Assembly (NCBI GenBank): GCA_026874595.1
Contig: CM049307.1
Location: forward strand, 48,707,678-48,771,677
DNA from: Sipunculus nudus
Lineage: Eukaryota > Annelida > Sipuncula > Golfingiida > Sipunculidae
Length of the DNA: 64,000 nt
Direction of reading: 5' to 3'
Part shown: positions 26,101 through 41,100 of the stretch, in pieces
Numbering within the stretch: position 1 is the stretch's first letter
Layout: every line of letters begins with the position of its first letter
Program-made: the position numbers and the translations under genes
The notes under the pieces: generated by a model
The model's input: the letters and a program-made list of their open reading frames with translations, nothing else
Databases searched by the model: none
What the model was told of the DNA's origin: nothing

Positions 26101-29100
26101 AAACTAAATGTGCTGATTCATCATACAGAAAATGAAATGTCATATTGTATTATTATCTTGTGAGACAGACACTCCAAAACCAATCCCAACCAAGGTAGGA
26201 ATGGGAACAATCACTGATCCAAATTTGAATGAAATCTGATAAAATTTAGGAAAGTTATCACTTGGAAATAAAAACCTGATGTACAGAGAGACAGACAGAC
26301 ATACAGACAGCTGTAGGAAGAGACAGACAAACCCAAATCAATGTCCCCCGTTCCTTCCATGGAAGTGGGGGACAATAAACAAAGCCTCTCATAAAATGCA
26401 ACTGTTTTCTTTCTAACCAGCCATGTGGGAAAAGTAACCCATTACAACTCAAAGTGTATTGGTAAATCACCTGTATAACTGTTGAATTTCTGCCAACACA
26501 CACGCCTATGGATAACCACTGCAGTGCAGTTCTCTGTGTGACTCGGATCACAACTCAAGCAGGCCTACCACTCCAGTATATAAACACCTATACCAGTATT
26601 TAAATACCTATTCTGAGATGTGTATTCATAACTTTGGGCAAACAGCCAAGAGTCCATTCATTGCTAATCAGAACTACTGAAATTGAAATTTTCATGCAAG
26701 AGATCAATTTGTGCCATACTGTTGGATGTTTGAAGTGGTTTATTTCTTTGTTTCCTGGTGATAGCCTTCAAGGATTTGTTTCTATCATTTTACCTTTATG
26801 TTGATAAAAGTGATTTCAAGGGCTGGTGCCACAATTTGAATTTTACATTAATTTATATAGGTTGATTCTCATATTGGGGGATCCAACTTCTTCTGTGTAT
26901 TCTTGTTCTTTATCTCTATGAAATGGACCAGCATGGCCATTCAAACATCTCTATACAATTCATGATGCATACCATAAAAAGGCCATCAGTTTATCACTGC
27001 TTCATGCAAAGTTGCTGTGTTGACACATAATATGTATAATTCCAGTCATAGTAGTGACGTTATTTTGCTGGTTCCTATGACAGTGTGCTGATACACAGAG
27101 TTTGGGGGAATCCCTGTTAGCTCTGTGGTAGAGCAGATGACCGGCAACTGGAGGGTCATGGGTTCGATTCCCTTATGGGGTGATCTTACTTTTTCTGTGT
27201 ATTATTTTATATATATTATATAGGTGTTCTGTAACTTAACTCACCTCTGTTTTGTCTGTGATGGAAGTAGATGAGCCGTTACTCTGGAAATGTTCCTCGT
27301 GCAGAGAATCATATTCAGTCTCTCCAAGTCCTTCACTGTCAATTTTCTGTCCCTTCTCATATGAGTTTGTGACTAGCTCTCCAGAATACAACTTAAACAG
27401 ATCATCCGGTGACGTTTCGGCGAAGTCAGAGCCGCTACACTGTCCATTCTGAAGTCTCAGCATCCACGAGGTGTTCCCCGTTGGAGTACGGATATGTACC
27501 TCAGCCCACGGTAGTGTCCACGTCATGTCCTGCAATGGCTGACTCTGCAGAGATTCACTACTGGAAGCTGAATAGTAATAAAGAATATATTCATAGAGGT
27601 AAAATATTAATTAGGATTATGCAGGATAATTATTATTTAAGTGATCAACAAGGGGCACTAGGGAGTCTAAACAAGTGACCCATGGGTCATGACGCTCAGC
27701 TGCCAAGCATGACCTGTGACATCATGGACTGAGATTCACAACTTCCAGTCAAATTTTGAAGAACCAATTTGCTAATTTGTTGAAAATTTTCTATGACAAC
27801 AGAAATATATATCACCTATGTCTGGTTAAAACACAGTGAATTGATGGTCTGAGGAAAATGCATGATTGTTAAGCTATCAGGAACTATTCCAACAGCTTGC
27901 TTGAAACCTGTCAGTCTCAAAGGAACACCACAAAGGGAAAATATAAGATCAAAATATATAGCAAAAATCAAGGAAATACATGCAAGAATTATTGAGAAAC
28001 AGGTGCTTCTGTATGATTTTTAATTCAATACAAGCCGACTGTACTGCACTTTTATAAATGATTGTAATATTTATTCAGAAATATTTGACCCAATCCTTTA
28101 CAAGATTACATAAATATACATCCAACTGCATTCACTTTAACTGTTCTTGAGAAAATATGATCAAAAGGAATTAAAAGATGGTTGCCTGGTGGCCATATTG
28201 GACTTCTGACAAGTCTAAAATCAGACAACAAACATTCTCTAAATCGGACCAAACATTAAAGAAAAATTACTGAAACTACACTGAAGAAAGAATTTCTAAG
28301 GTGGCTAACTGGCAGACATTATGGATTTCTGACAAGTATGACATTTGATATCCCACATTCTCCAATAAGAGACCAAACTTGGGCAAATTATCCAGTAATG
28401 AATGCCCAAAATAATTCAAAAGGCATGTCCAGGCCCTCATATCAGATTTATAGATATGCAATTGTAAAAAGTGTAAGTCCAATATTTTTTATTGTCACTC
28501 TGATTTTCAATGGGGTCAGCAGGGTTGGTAAACTGCCAAACCTGAAAGAAAAGAAATGCAGAAAGCATGACTAAGAATCTTGAAATAAAACAAAAAGCCA
28601 TCCTAAATCAAGGTACACATCCACATATTATGAGAACAAACACTTGCTTTTATATGTGGTGATATATATTAAAATATTCAGATATGTAGGAAAATAAGTT
28701 TATTGCTAGGATTCCATAAAATAAACTGCAAAATGTTCCCATCATCTTATAAATCAGTAGCTAAACCTTAATACTATACTCTCATAGTCTTAATGCCTGG
28801 CTGAAGCATTCTGACAACAGTGTTTTTGTTATGAAGTAACGAGGTACTTATCACTGAGCCTTATCACTTAATAGGCTGATACAAAAGGGAGTCATATGTC
28901 ACCAGTGTCACTCACAATTACAGCCACACAGGGAGATGTACCAGCTGGAGTGGGATGGTTATATATACAAGAAAAATAGAGATGGTCTATAAAATAAGTA
29001 ATTGTGAACATTCCTGACCTATGACCTTGGCCTTTTGCCCATATATCAACTGGATTCTTTCTAAATGATGGGTAACTACTAACCACTTAAATCTGGTGTA

Positions 29101-32100
29101 ATTACTTGGCAACCAATGGGTGAATAACTTTGACCTGCAACCTTTAACCTGCTGACCAGCTGACCCCAAAATCAATAAGTTATTTATTCAAGCAAAAAGA
29201 CCCATAAATATGAAGTTTGAGTCAAACTGAGTGATGCATAGATGTGGCATATGTGAAAGATTGAAGGTTTGGGTTGAACAGTTACACTTGAAATATGCTC
29301 ACAAGCATTTAGAACAATTAAATATTGTGACCTTGACCTTTGACTTTTTGACCTCAACATCAATAGGCTCTTCCCTTATTGGTAGGTAAGCCATATATGA
29401 CAGATGGAAGGTACAGATTGAAAAGTTTGCCTGAAAATGACTCCACGCAAGAAGTGGGTGCTGTGAACTTGACCTTTGACCTCAAAATCAACAGGTCTTT
29501 TCCCCTGTTGGCAGAGAAGCGATATCAGTGCTGGAAGGTTTGGAATGAAAAGTCTAGCTTGAAATGTGTCCACAACCTTTTCAAAGAAGTGGATCCTGTG
29601 ACCCTGACCTTTGATCTTGTGACCTCAAAATCTATAGGATTCTTCTCCAACTTAGTAGGTGAGCTATATGTAAAAAATCAAAGAATTGGGATGAAAGGGT
29701 TGGCTTAAAATGCATCCACAGGCTTTTCAAAGAAGAGGCTCCTGTGACCTTGACCTTTGACCTTTTGACCTAAAAAAAATTATGATTCTTCCCCTGTTGG
29801 TAGGTGTGCTGTATGTGAAAGATGGAAGGTTTGGGATGAAAATTTTGTCTCAAAGAGTTATTTCTGGGGGGTGCAAACACACCCCATAACTTCGAGAATA
29901 TAGGTCGCAGTGACCTAATTTCAGGTTTGCAAGGAGATCTTTTTATAACCTCTAAGACTGCACAGGGTTCATGGCCCTAGCCCCTACGGTTACGATTTGT
30001 GCCCTGCTAACGGACGGCTGGCCGGACGGACCGACGTAAGGACGATGGACAAAGACCCATCCCTATAGCCCAGCATGACTGAAAGTCAGCTGAGCTTAAA
30101 ACTGAAAATGTTACATCAAGATAAATTAGGGTCAACAAACCAGCTATTATTTGATTTTATAATACCATTTACAATGATAATTGTAAATTTTCTTTGTACA
30201 GGTAGTATTAAGCTTCTATTTTGTTCAGTTGTTCAAATTTCTGATTTAATCAGAAACTAGGGACCCATGGGTCGACAATTAGGATATATGTTTATGAGGT
30301 TTTCATAAATATTGGTCCTGTGATCAGTTTGAAGCCAACCTGTCTCCCCAAAACTGCAGTTATCATCCAGAAACTAATTTGTGAATGGTAGGGCCCTGTG
30401 ACCTTAACCTTTGACCTTATGACCCCAAAATCAAAAGGAAAGTTCCCCTATTGGTAGGTGCACCACATGTTGATGATGGAAGGATTGAGATGAAAAGTTT
30501 GGCTTAAAATGCATCCACAATCTTTCTAAAGTAGTGAGTCCTGTAACCTTGACCTTTGATCTCATGACCCCAGAATCAACAGTTTTCACTTTAGTGGTGG
30601 GCCATATAGAAGTCAAGTTTGAAACCAATATTTCAAACTAAACTGGTGTTATCATCTGGAAACTAATATGTGGATTGATGGCCCCCATGACCTTGACCTT
30701 GTGACCCCAAAATCCATCAGTTACTTCCACTATTGGCAGGTGAGCAACATCTGGAAAATGTTTGGGACAGAAAGTTTGGCTAAAAATACATCAACAATCT
30801 TTTTAAAGAAGTGGGTCCTGTGACCTTGACCTTTGGCCTTATGACCCGAAAATCTAAAGGGTTCTTACATTATTGGTGGGTCATATATATGTAAAAATTG
30901 AAACCAATATGTCAATCCAAACTGGAGTTATCATTAAGAAACAAATATGTGGACAGATGGGCCCCTGTGACGATGACCTTTGACTTTGTGACCCCCAAAT
31001 TAATCAGTTTCTTCCCCAATTGGCAGCTCAGCTATATGTGCAAGATGGAAGGTTTTGGATGAAAAGTTTGGCTTAAAATGCATCCACAATCTTTCTAAAT
31101 AAGTGGGTACTGTGACCTTGACCTTTGACTTCATAACCCCAAAACTGAACAGAATCTTCCCTTTTTGGCAGGTTAGCAATACCTTGAAGATGAAAGGTTT
31201 GGAATGAAAAGTTTGGCTTCAAATGCATATGCATTCTTTTTAAAGAAATGAGTCCTGTGACCATGACCTTTGACTGTTGGACCCCAAAATCCACACGGTT
31301 CTTACTTTAGTGGTGAGTAATATTTAAGTTAAGTTTGAAACTAATATGTCAAACTAAACTGGAGTTATCATCTGGAAACTAATTTGTGAACATATGGCCC
31401 CTGTGACCTTGACCTTTGACCATGTGACCCCAAATTAATTTATGCTCTCCCCATACTGGCAAGTCAGCTAAATGTGCAAAATGGAAAGTTTGGGATGAAA
31501 AGCTTGGCTTAAAATGCAGCCGTGACCTTGAGCTATGACCTCATGACCCCAAAATCATATATGTTCTTGCTTTAGTGGTGGGCCATATGAGAGTCAAGTT
31601 TGAAATCCATGTGTCAATACAACCTGGAGTTATCATCTGGAAACAAATGTGTGTGGATGGACGGATGGACAGACAAACAGATAGACAGACAGGGTGATAA
31701 CTATATGGCATCCACTTGTGATCAATAAACACACCAGGTTTTGGGACACTCAATGTAATTACAGCTGAGAAACTGACATGATTGTTGTCATATTATGGTA
31801 AAAAAAATTTTTTAAATATTTGTTAAAATAACAAAAAATACAGGTGGGCCACCACTTTTCGGGAACTGCCAGAACTAGTCATGGTCAATATTTAAGGCAA
31901 GATTCATGACAGTCCACCCATTAATTATCAAGATATTGGAGGTTTTGTATTACATTTTTGATTATTCTGGGGGGTACTTTCAAGCCCCATAGCTCGGAGG
32001 ATATAGGTCGCAGTGACCTAATTTCAGGTTTCCAAGGAGATTTTTTTTATTGACCTCCCTGGATATTCACTTAGAAGTTTTTAGGTCCAGCAGTTACGAT

Positions 32101-35100
32101 TTGTGCCCTGCTAACGGATGGCCGGACGGCTGGACGCCCAGACGGCCAACGGACAAAGCGCCATTCCTATACCTCAGTTGACTTACAGTCAGCTGAGCTA
32201 AAAATGACCAATAACTAAGTGTAACTGTAAGTCATGTTATAAGATATTTTACATATTATCTGAACTAATGAGTTTATTTTACAACCTGCTGGTATGATCT
32301 TTCGCTGATGTGAGATGAAAAGGTTTCATTTTTTTTATATTGCCTTTCTATATATTTCCTTTAAGGCTGTAATATAAGTATAAGGTTATATATTATAAAA
32401 TGTTAGTCTAGAATTGGAAAAAAAAGTGCAATATGTTTATCCCATGAAAATCTATTCAATCTTAAGTGCCCTGAGTGGCCCTCTGAGCAGTTAAGGGTTT
32501 TAATTAGTGATCCAACTCACCAAGCGGTGATAACTGTGACATGTGACTCCCCCTGACTTGGTCATGTGACCCCTGTCTGTGCAGTAAGATGTCATCCTGA
32601 CTTGAAGGTCTCATCGGAGGAGTTTCTGATAAAGGTTTCACTGTGGCTGACCTGTGGCGCCTCCTACCAGCACTCCCTACAACAGTTGGCTGTTCATCAA
32701 CAGTGCTGACACCTGGGAGTAAAGACTTTGGAGTTTGAGACGTCCTCATGCGTGACCTTGGACTGCAGGTTGTAATTGTCACCAGCCGGTGTCCTAGCAG
32801 CCATTTCTGACTTTGACCCCCAGCAAGGATGAGTTCAGCAACAGGAGATCTGTAGATAAATGTGAAGACAATATATCTAAATATAGCAAAACTCTGAGTA
32901 TAAAATGAATCTTAATACTAACATTAATATAATACATTTTATATGGTATGATTTCACAAAAGTCTGAATCATGACTCCAAATCAATAAGGGTTGGGTTCT
33001 CTAACACTTATTTCAGAAATCAGTGTGGTCAATTTTTTTATTACATTTTTGTTTTAAATTTTCGTTAAAAATTTCTGTTTCTAATGATAATTTGCTGAAC
33101 CGGTAGAAGCACATCACAACAAAATGAAATCTCATGAAAACTTTATTATATTGTCTTGAAAAAAAAGTCAAAAGTGGCTGGAGCTCAAAATCCATAAATT
33201 TGTACTGAAAATCAAAATAAAAAATTATTAATTTTGGGGGGAGGGGGTATGGGGGGGGGGGGCTTACTACTGCCAGCAAACATGAATTAGCTGACATTTT
33301 GTTTTATTTAAAATTATTCTTCGTAACTTGGTTAATATAAATGTGCTATATGCAACACATATATACCATTTTGACCTACCTCTTAGGCATGTTAGTACAA
33401 TCTGAGAACGTATATCTGGCCAGCATATCAATGCAGGTTTCTGTGAGCTCTTTATGAAATAATGCCATGGCATTGTTAGGTGCAGTTCCTCTGTCATGTG
33501 ATGTAATTGTGGTGGGACCAGTCTTTGCCATCATAGCTTCTCTTTTCCTAATAAAGAAGGAAATTATATCAGGATTAAATAAGAAAGTCATTAAAATTTC
33601 CAACATAATTTATATTATTTTGAGGTATCTTCCAGTTATGCTGATAAAATACAATTAGAGAATCTTTGTAAGAGTACATGATATCTATATCATTAGATAT
33701 CATAGAAATTTATTTAGCAGTCTGATAAGCTAATGAACTCATGACAAAAAATTACAATGCAGTACAGTCATGGTACTGAGTGGAAAATATTCATTTTCCC
33801 ATTATATTCAGAATATGTAAAAATATATATAATATAAGAAAATGTATCTTTAATTAATTGACTGGTTTGAGAGATAAATTACAAATCAATAAATCATGCA
33901 GTTATAGCAGAGAACCAGCTGTATTTTCATAAACTGTTGACATAAACATGCTGTCAGTTGTTAGCGATACGTTGTTAAAATGTTCAATTGTGTTGAAGTC
34001 AAACATTGTTACTGAATCACTGGCTCGAGTATTTTTTAGGTTGGTACAACCAAGAATCTTTGCAGCTAATATTTGCCATGTGCTGAAGAGAAATTTCCAA
34101 AGCTCACACTGTAACTAGAAACATAGATAGAGGTTAACTTTTGTTATGATTTTCAAGGGCTGAGGCACACCAACAATTCAATTTCAAGCATTCGTCACAA
34201 AACCACAGCATTTTCTAGGAATGGATGTATGATGACTCAGAATCTATGAGACCAGAGTGAACCCATGAATACTAGAAATAAAACTGTACACATTAGAGTA
34301 AAACTGCTAGCATATGCACATAGAGCTTCATACATAACATGATCTGGAAGGAACAAGTCCACCACTAATTAGATTAAGGTAAGAATCTTGTTTATGCGTA
34401 TGTGTCTATAGCCCCATTTATACCCAAAATCTAGACCACACTAGATTCCCCAAACATGCTAGACCTGGGCCAGATGTGTAGATTTCAGTTTAGAGTGCTC
34501 TAAACCATAATGAGTTTACAGTGGTTCACAATTCTAGCACCTGCTATACAGGTATTGGAGCACACTGAATAGAACTGGAGATTTAGCACGGTCATGCATT
34601 AAATGCTACTACTACATGCATGCAGTTAAGATTGCATGAAATCCCCCCTTTTCCCAAGTCTAAATGCATAGGTAAGGTTTGGACCCAGCTTGACAGCAAC
34701 AGGCTAACCCATAGATAAGAGCAATTTAAATGGTCACTTGGCCAGGCACAGTGTAAAACTGTAAAAAGATGAAATGTGTCACAAGCTAGATTTGGTTAGG
34801 TCAAGCCAGATCTTTCTAATGTAAATAGGGCTTACATTAATAGAGTCTATGGATCAACAGATTAAAACAATGTAAAATAACTGAGCAAAAGGAAATAACT
34901 GGGTTTGTTCTGCTGGTCTACAGGTAAATAACTCTAATTAAATTAAATGAAACCCAGCAGACACATTGAACACCTGCTAACACCAGAGGATACATCCTTA
35001 TATTTTCTTCCATTAGAGTCCACTTTTTACATATTCTTCAGAAATCGTTTTAATTCTAGAACTTTCTAGAACTGAATCTCTTACTCAAACATCTATTTAA

Positions 35101-38100
35101 TATTCATGCATTGAACCAAGTCTGATGTGTCAATCAAATCATTATCTACAAATTTGTTATTAAATTGTTTTCATTGCAGAGGGTCATTCTTGCAAACCTG
35201 ATAAATATTAAAAATAAATCTTTGTATTTCAATTTATTAATTTTATATTTTTAAATTATTTTTTAAGTTCAGAGAAAGGCAAATACACAGATAGATGAAA
35301 TATCAGTATATATCTTAATTACCTATTGTGGGTGTTTATGGAAGATATCTATATTATAAGGTCTATGTAGACATCTAACCTATTTTGATCTATCTATAGC
35401 TGTCTCATTCTTTAGTAAGAAATATTCTTTAGATGTTGCGTGCAGGGTATTGGCATAATCTTAAATTATTTTTCAGCTGAGTAAATGAAATACAACAAGC
35501 TACTGTTTTTTTATTTACAAGGATAAGTTAAGGCTTCACAAATATGATCTTGGTTTGACTTTTATACTCTAAAACTAAAATACCACAAAACACCAAAGAA
35601 TATTACAGCCTGTTAAATCAGTTTGATTGTGCAGTGGACAGCCAATCAGATGCCTATCAACTGATTTCTGACCAATGATATTTCACTTTGGATGCACTGA
35701 ACGGTTGACTTTCATTAAAAGTTGGAGGTGGTTAGTGAAATGTCTGACTTTCTGGTGTGTGGCAATGTACAGCTACACAGACATTTGACAATAGAACAAG
35801 TGACCGATGGGTCATGACGCTCAGCTGACTGGGAAGAGATTTGCAAAAGGAAATTTTATCATCTGAATGGTAGTATATACCCATTCAACTGAAGCATCAA
35901 ACAGATTAACCAATGGCCCAAGATTGTGACTGTATTTATATATCTCAAAAATAAAGAAAAAATGCGTAAACTTGAAAAAAAATACAGGTGGCTCCACCAG
36001 TCTGCAGAAACTAATAAAAACACTTAATGGTCAATATCCATGCAAAGAATCATGGTGATCTCTGCATTAGTTGTTCAGATACTTCAGCTTTTGTATCAAA
36101 GTTTCCATTATTCTGAGGGATACTTCGGAGTCCTATAGCTTGAAGGATATGGGTAACAGAGCCCTAATTTCACGTTTCCACAGACACTTTTCATGGGCCT
36201 CCTTGCATGACAAGAATGAAGATTCTAGGTCCAGTTGTTAAAATTTGTGCCACGTTAACAGATGACAGCATCCTTAAAGGTCTCAAAAATAGAGAAAAAA
36301 TTCGAAAAATTGGATAAAATATAGGTGACACCACCAGCCTGCAGAAACTGATGAAACACTCCATGATCAATATCCATGGAAAGAATCATGGTGATCTCTG
36401 CATTAGTTGTTCAGATATTTCAGCTTTTGTATCAAATTGTCCATTATTCTGAGGGATACTTCGGAGTCCTATAGCTTGAAGGATATGGGAAACAGAGACC
36501 TAATTTCTGGTTTCCACAGACACTTTTCATGGGCCTCCTTGCATTACAAGAGTTAGGAATCTAGGTCCAGTTGTTACAATTTGTACCCTGTTGACAGAAA
36601 ACAACATCTTTAAAGGTCTCAAAAAACAGAGAAAAAAATTCATAAAAATTTGAAAAAAATAAAGGTGGCAAACCAAGTCTGCAGAAACTGATGGAACACC
36701 TCATGATTAATATGTATGCCAAAAATCATGAACATCAGTGCTGTAGTTATAGAGATGCAGCAGTTTTTGTATCAAATTTTTCATTATTCTGGGGGGTATT
36801 TTGGAGCCATACAGCTTAAAGGGTATGGGTAACAGAGACCTAATTTCAGGTTTCCATGGAGACTTTTCATGAGTCTCCCTGTGTGTCAGGAATGAAGATT
36901 CTTGGTCCAGTTGTTATGATTTGTGCCCTGGTAACAGATGTTCATATCTTTAAAGGTCTAAAAATTGAGAAAAAATTCGTAAAAACACCCAAACAAATAC
37001 AGATGGTGCCACCAGTCTGCAGAAATTGATGAAATACTCAATGATCAATATCCATGCAAACAATTGTGGTGATCTTTGCATTAGTTGTTCAGATACTTGA
37101 GCTTTTGTATCAAATTTTCCATTATTTTGAGCTGTACTTTGGAGTGCCATAGCTCAAAGGATATGGGTAACAGAGACCTAATTTCAGGTTTCCATGGAGA
37201 CTTTTCATGGGTCTCCCTGTGTGTCAAGAATGAAGATTCTAGGTCCAGTCATTACGATTTGTACCCTGTTGACAGATAACTACATCCTTAAAGGTCTCAA
37301 AAATAGAGAAAAAAATTGTAAACATTTGAAAAAATACAGGTGGTGCCACCAGTCTGCAGGAACTGATGGAACACCTCTTGATCAATATGTATGCCAAAAA
37401 TCATGACCATCAGTGTTGTAGTTATTGAGATATTGCAGTTTATTTTTATCAAATTTTCCATTATTCGGGGGGGGGGGGGGGGGGGGTAATTGGGAGCCCC
37501 ACAGCTCAAAGGATATGGGTGACAGAGACCTTATTTCTGGTTTCTATGGAGACTTTTCATATGTCTCTCACTGTGTCAAGAATGAAGATTCTCGGTCCAG
37601 TATTAACGATTTGTGCCCTGTTAACAGATGTTCACATTTTTAAAGGTTTAAAAATAGAGAAAACAATTTGTAAAAAATCGAAAAATACAGGTGGCGTCAC
37701 CAGTCTGCAGGAACTGATGGAAAATCTCATGATCAATATGTATGCCAAAAATCATGACCATCAGTGATGTAGTTAATGAGATATTGAAGTTTTTGTATGA
37801 AATTTTTGACTATTCGGGGGGGTACTTTGGGGCCCCATAGCTCGAAGGATATGGGTAACAGAGACCTAATTTCCAAGGAGATTTTTCATGGACCTCTCAG
37901 AATGTCAAGTTACAAGTTTCTAGATCCAGCGGTTACGATTTGTGCCAGGTTAACAGACGGACGGACGGACAGTCTGACGACGGACAAAGGATGATCGCTA
38001 TAGCTCAGATGACTTACAGTCAGCTGAGCTAAAAACAATATTTGACTTTTCACCTTGATGTAATGGGTAATCCTGTGAATGTTTTCAGACATAAAGACAT

Positions 38101-41100
38101 CAACAAACCTTATTATATATCTGTAACTATCGCTGTCACAAGAATCTTAATTTTAATTCAATTACCAGCAATTTGTGGCCTCCAGACAAAACACACTAAA
38201 GCTTCATAAGAATTTGCCACTATACTCTTCTCATTTTCAATGTTATACACTGTGAAACTTGAGAACAAGTATTTGGGGTTTTCAGGAATGAACACCTTTT
38301 TCCTCTGAAGATTTTTGTGGTAATTCAGTTTTATTACACTATTTTATGATGTCACTGGTTGGAACATTCCTCCATGGTATATTTGTCCAGAGAACATTGG
38401 CCTTTGGAACATAGGGAATATTATAAGTTGTAGGAAATTGCTGAATATTATATATTTACCACAAGGTTTGACCTAGACTGTTTGCTAAACTGAAATGTGA
38501 CTGAAGTTCCCCACTTGATGTATCCTTTCTGACTAATTCTGACATATAGCAAACAATTCAACTGTTTATGTAAATTGGGATTCATTTGTTATTTTGTACT
38601 GTTCACAATGATATTTTAACAGCTTTATGAAAAACATCTTTACGGCATAAAATAATAAAACATTGAACTTAGCCACCACAATGTACATTGTCTTCATGTA
38701 ATTCATTCCAAGTCTGTATGACAGAAAACACAGAATATAATTATCAGGTGTTACTTAAGCCACAGTTGATTATACATTTGATAATAGCCATTCACTGTTT
38801 CAGTGATGAATGTTCACTGAACCAATAAATACCCCTTTCACTCAGCAAAGACAACACGGTTTAAAATCATTTTCAATCTGCATTGAGTGTTCACACAGTT
38901 AAACAAGGGACCCATGGGTCACGGCACTCAGCTGTTATATATGATCACCAAATATGATCTGGAAGAGGAGGTAGGCAAAGGCTGGTTTTGTGAGGTAATA
39001 TAAACTCTATTAAGAGTTGATGGTGTTTAACTCAAGTTACGAAGATTTTTATAATATCCTTGGAGACAGGGAAGAGGATTGATGTCATTAATATTATTTA
39101 CAGTTGGAAATGGTGTGCTATTATCACATTGGTTTTGACTTGGCCATAAATCTTTACCTACATTGCAGCAGAATTATTTGAAAAGTTAAACTATTTATTA
39201 AAAATTAATAACAAATATTATTTCAAATATAATTTAAAATAAAATAATAACAGTATCATGTTTTTTTCATCAAAGATTTTAAAATAATAATATCGAAATA
39301 ACTGATTATTACAATAATATTATAGAATATATTCATGAATGCATTTGTATCAAACACTTTCATTTTTATTTGTATTCCTATCCTTATACATAAAATTATG
39401 GAGTACATATTCATATTTGCATTCAAATACATTTGCAAAGTTCTGCACCATGTCTGGTATTTATTCAGTTTCAACCAAACAAAGTTCTTGAGAATCCAGA
39501 ATAAACAAATATCACAAATTTAAATAATGATCATAAGTACCTGGTTTTATGAATTTTATTTATATTCAAAAATAAAACTATAATTTTCATTTTGGACTAC
39601 CTTCACATCAATCTGCACACTAGACATAGCAAGAGTCTTATGACAATTATTAACATTACAGAAATCATAATGAGAACTTGTCTAAGATATGATTTTTTAT
39701 CATATTCTAATTTTTTTTATTAAAAAAAAGTATCAGAAAAAAATTTGAAGTATCTCAGCTACGAAACCATTATAGGTGTAAAAAATAACCCAAGGATAAG
39801 AATACCCTATAAATTATACAAGGAGAAAACTAGAGATGGGCAGGTTAAATTTTATTAACTGAAATATAGGAACCAGTAATATAAATTTTGATTATTTACA
39901 GTCTTGTGACAGCTGTTACAGCCACATGTCTGAATGTCATAAGTGAAACATATTGACATCTTTAATCAGTACTTGTCTGAGTAAAATTTAAAAATTTTGA
40001 CATATTTTAACTTTTTTTAAATTTGAAATAAATAAAAATTAACAAACTGAAACAATTGGAACAAAAACTGGGAATTTAGATTTATATTATCAACTGCATC
40101 TTTGTCAATCATTTATTTCCTTCATATAATCCCTAATAGTATAGAACAATATAATTTAATTATTTTTTTCATTATTAAAATTGAAAAGAATAATACCATA
40201 GGTGACTAAATGGTGTTACTTGGAATACATTTTCATCCATCCATACAAAATCCATAAAACATCAGTAACTGCAAGGTAATTCCCTGTTAGTGTTATTCAT
40301 CAACTGTCAAATACCTTTTCTATTGATTATTTTTAAAGTTGTTATTATAGACAAAAAAAAAAAAATGTTTTTTCATTGTTTCTTGATATGCTGTTGGTTT
40401 AAACAACTAATAGATGAGCTGGGTTGGACACCTGGATCAGCTGTGGCCAGCAGTAACTGCCCAGCTGCAAGTATATGCCCCACGTCAAGTGTGCATAATT
40501 GGCCTGAAAGGTCAACTTGAGGACATACAGGTGACTGAAGAGGGGCTGGGTAGAGCCTGGGTCTGACATGGTCTCAAAAACTTTCAAACAAGCTACAGTT
40601 TTTGGCCAATTTCTTTCAACTTTCAAAACTGACAAGCTGAAATCCTTATTTCTGCATGATATGAAAATTATATCAACAGTGCTTACAGGAAACAAACATG
40701 CAATGATCAAAATTAGGCAAAATTTAAGGTACTGATTTTATATTTATGCTAAAAACTTATAAAATTTGAAAAATTCAGACCTAATTGTGGGTATACAATT
40801 GAAACTTGATTAAATAATGTTATATCCCTGACAAAAAAAATCTCTAGCTTCAGCAATTTCATATTAAGGGAGTAAATATATTTCTAGTTTACAAACTGCA
40901 TTATGTTCTGCCCATAACTTAAAACAATTTCACAATACTCACATCATTTCTGGCATGTGCATAGAGTATAAATAGAAGAACATGTAAATTTTATATGATC
41001 ACAGTCAGATCAGTGGTTTTGATATTAGGCAGTCTTGAAGTGTAACAATGGGTTTTTTAATGAAAATTAATGTTTTTTTCTTAACATCTCGAATGAAATT

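Noticed and set aside
27111-27183. Possible tRNA gene
   Set aside because: The internal promoter boxes are good but the acceptor arms do not pair, and the unit repeats elsewhere as a SINE.
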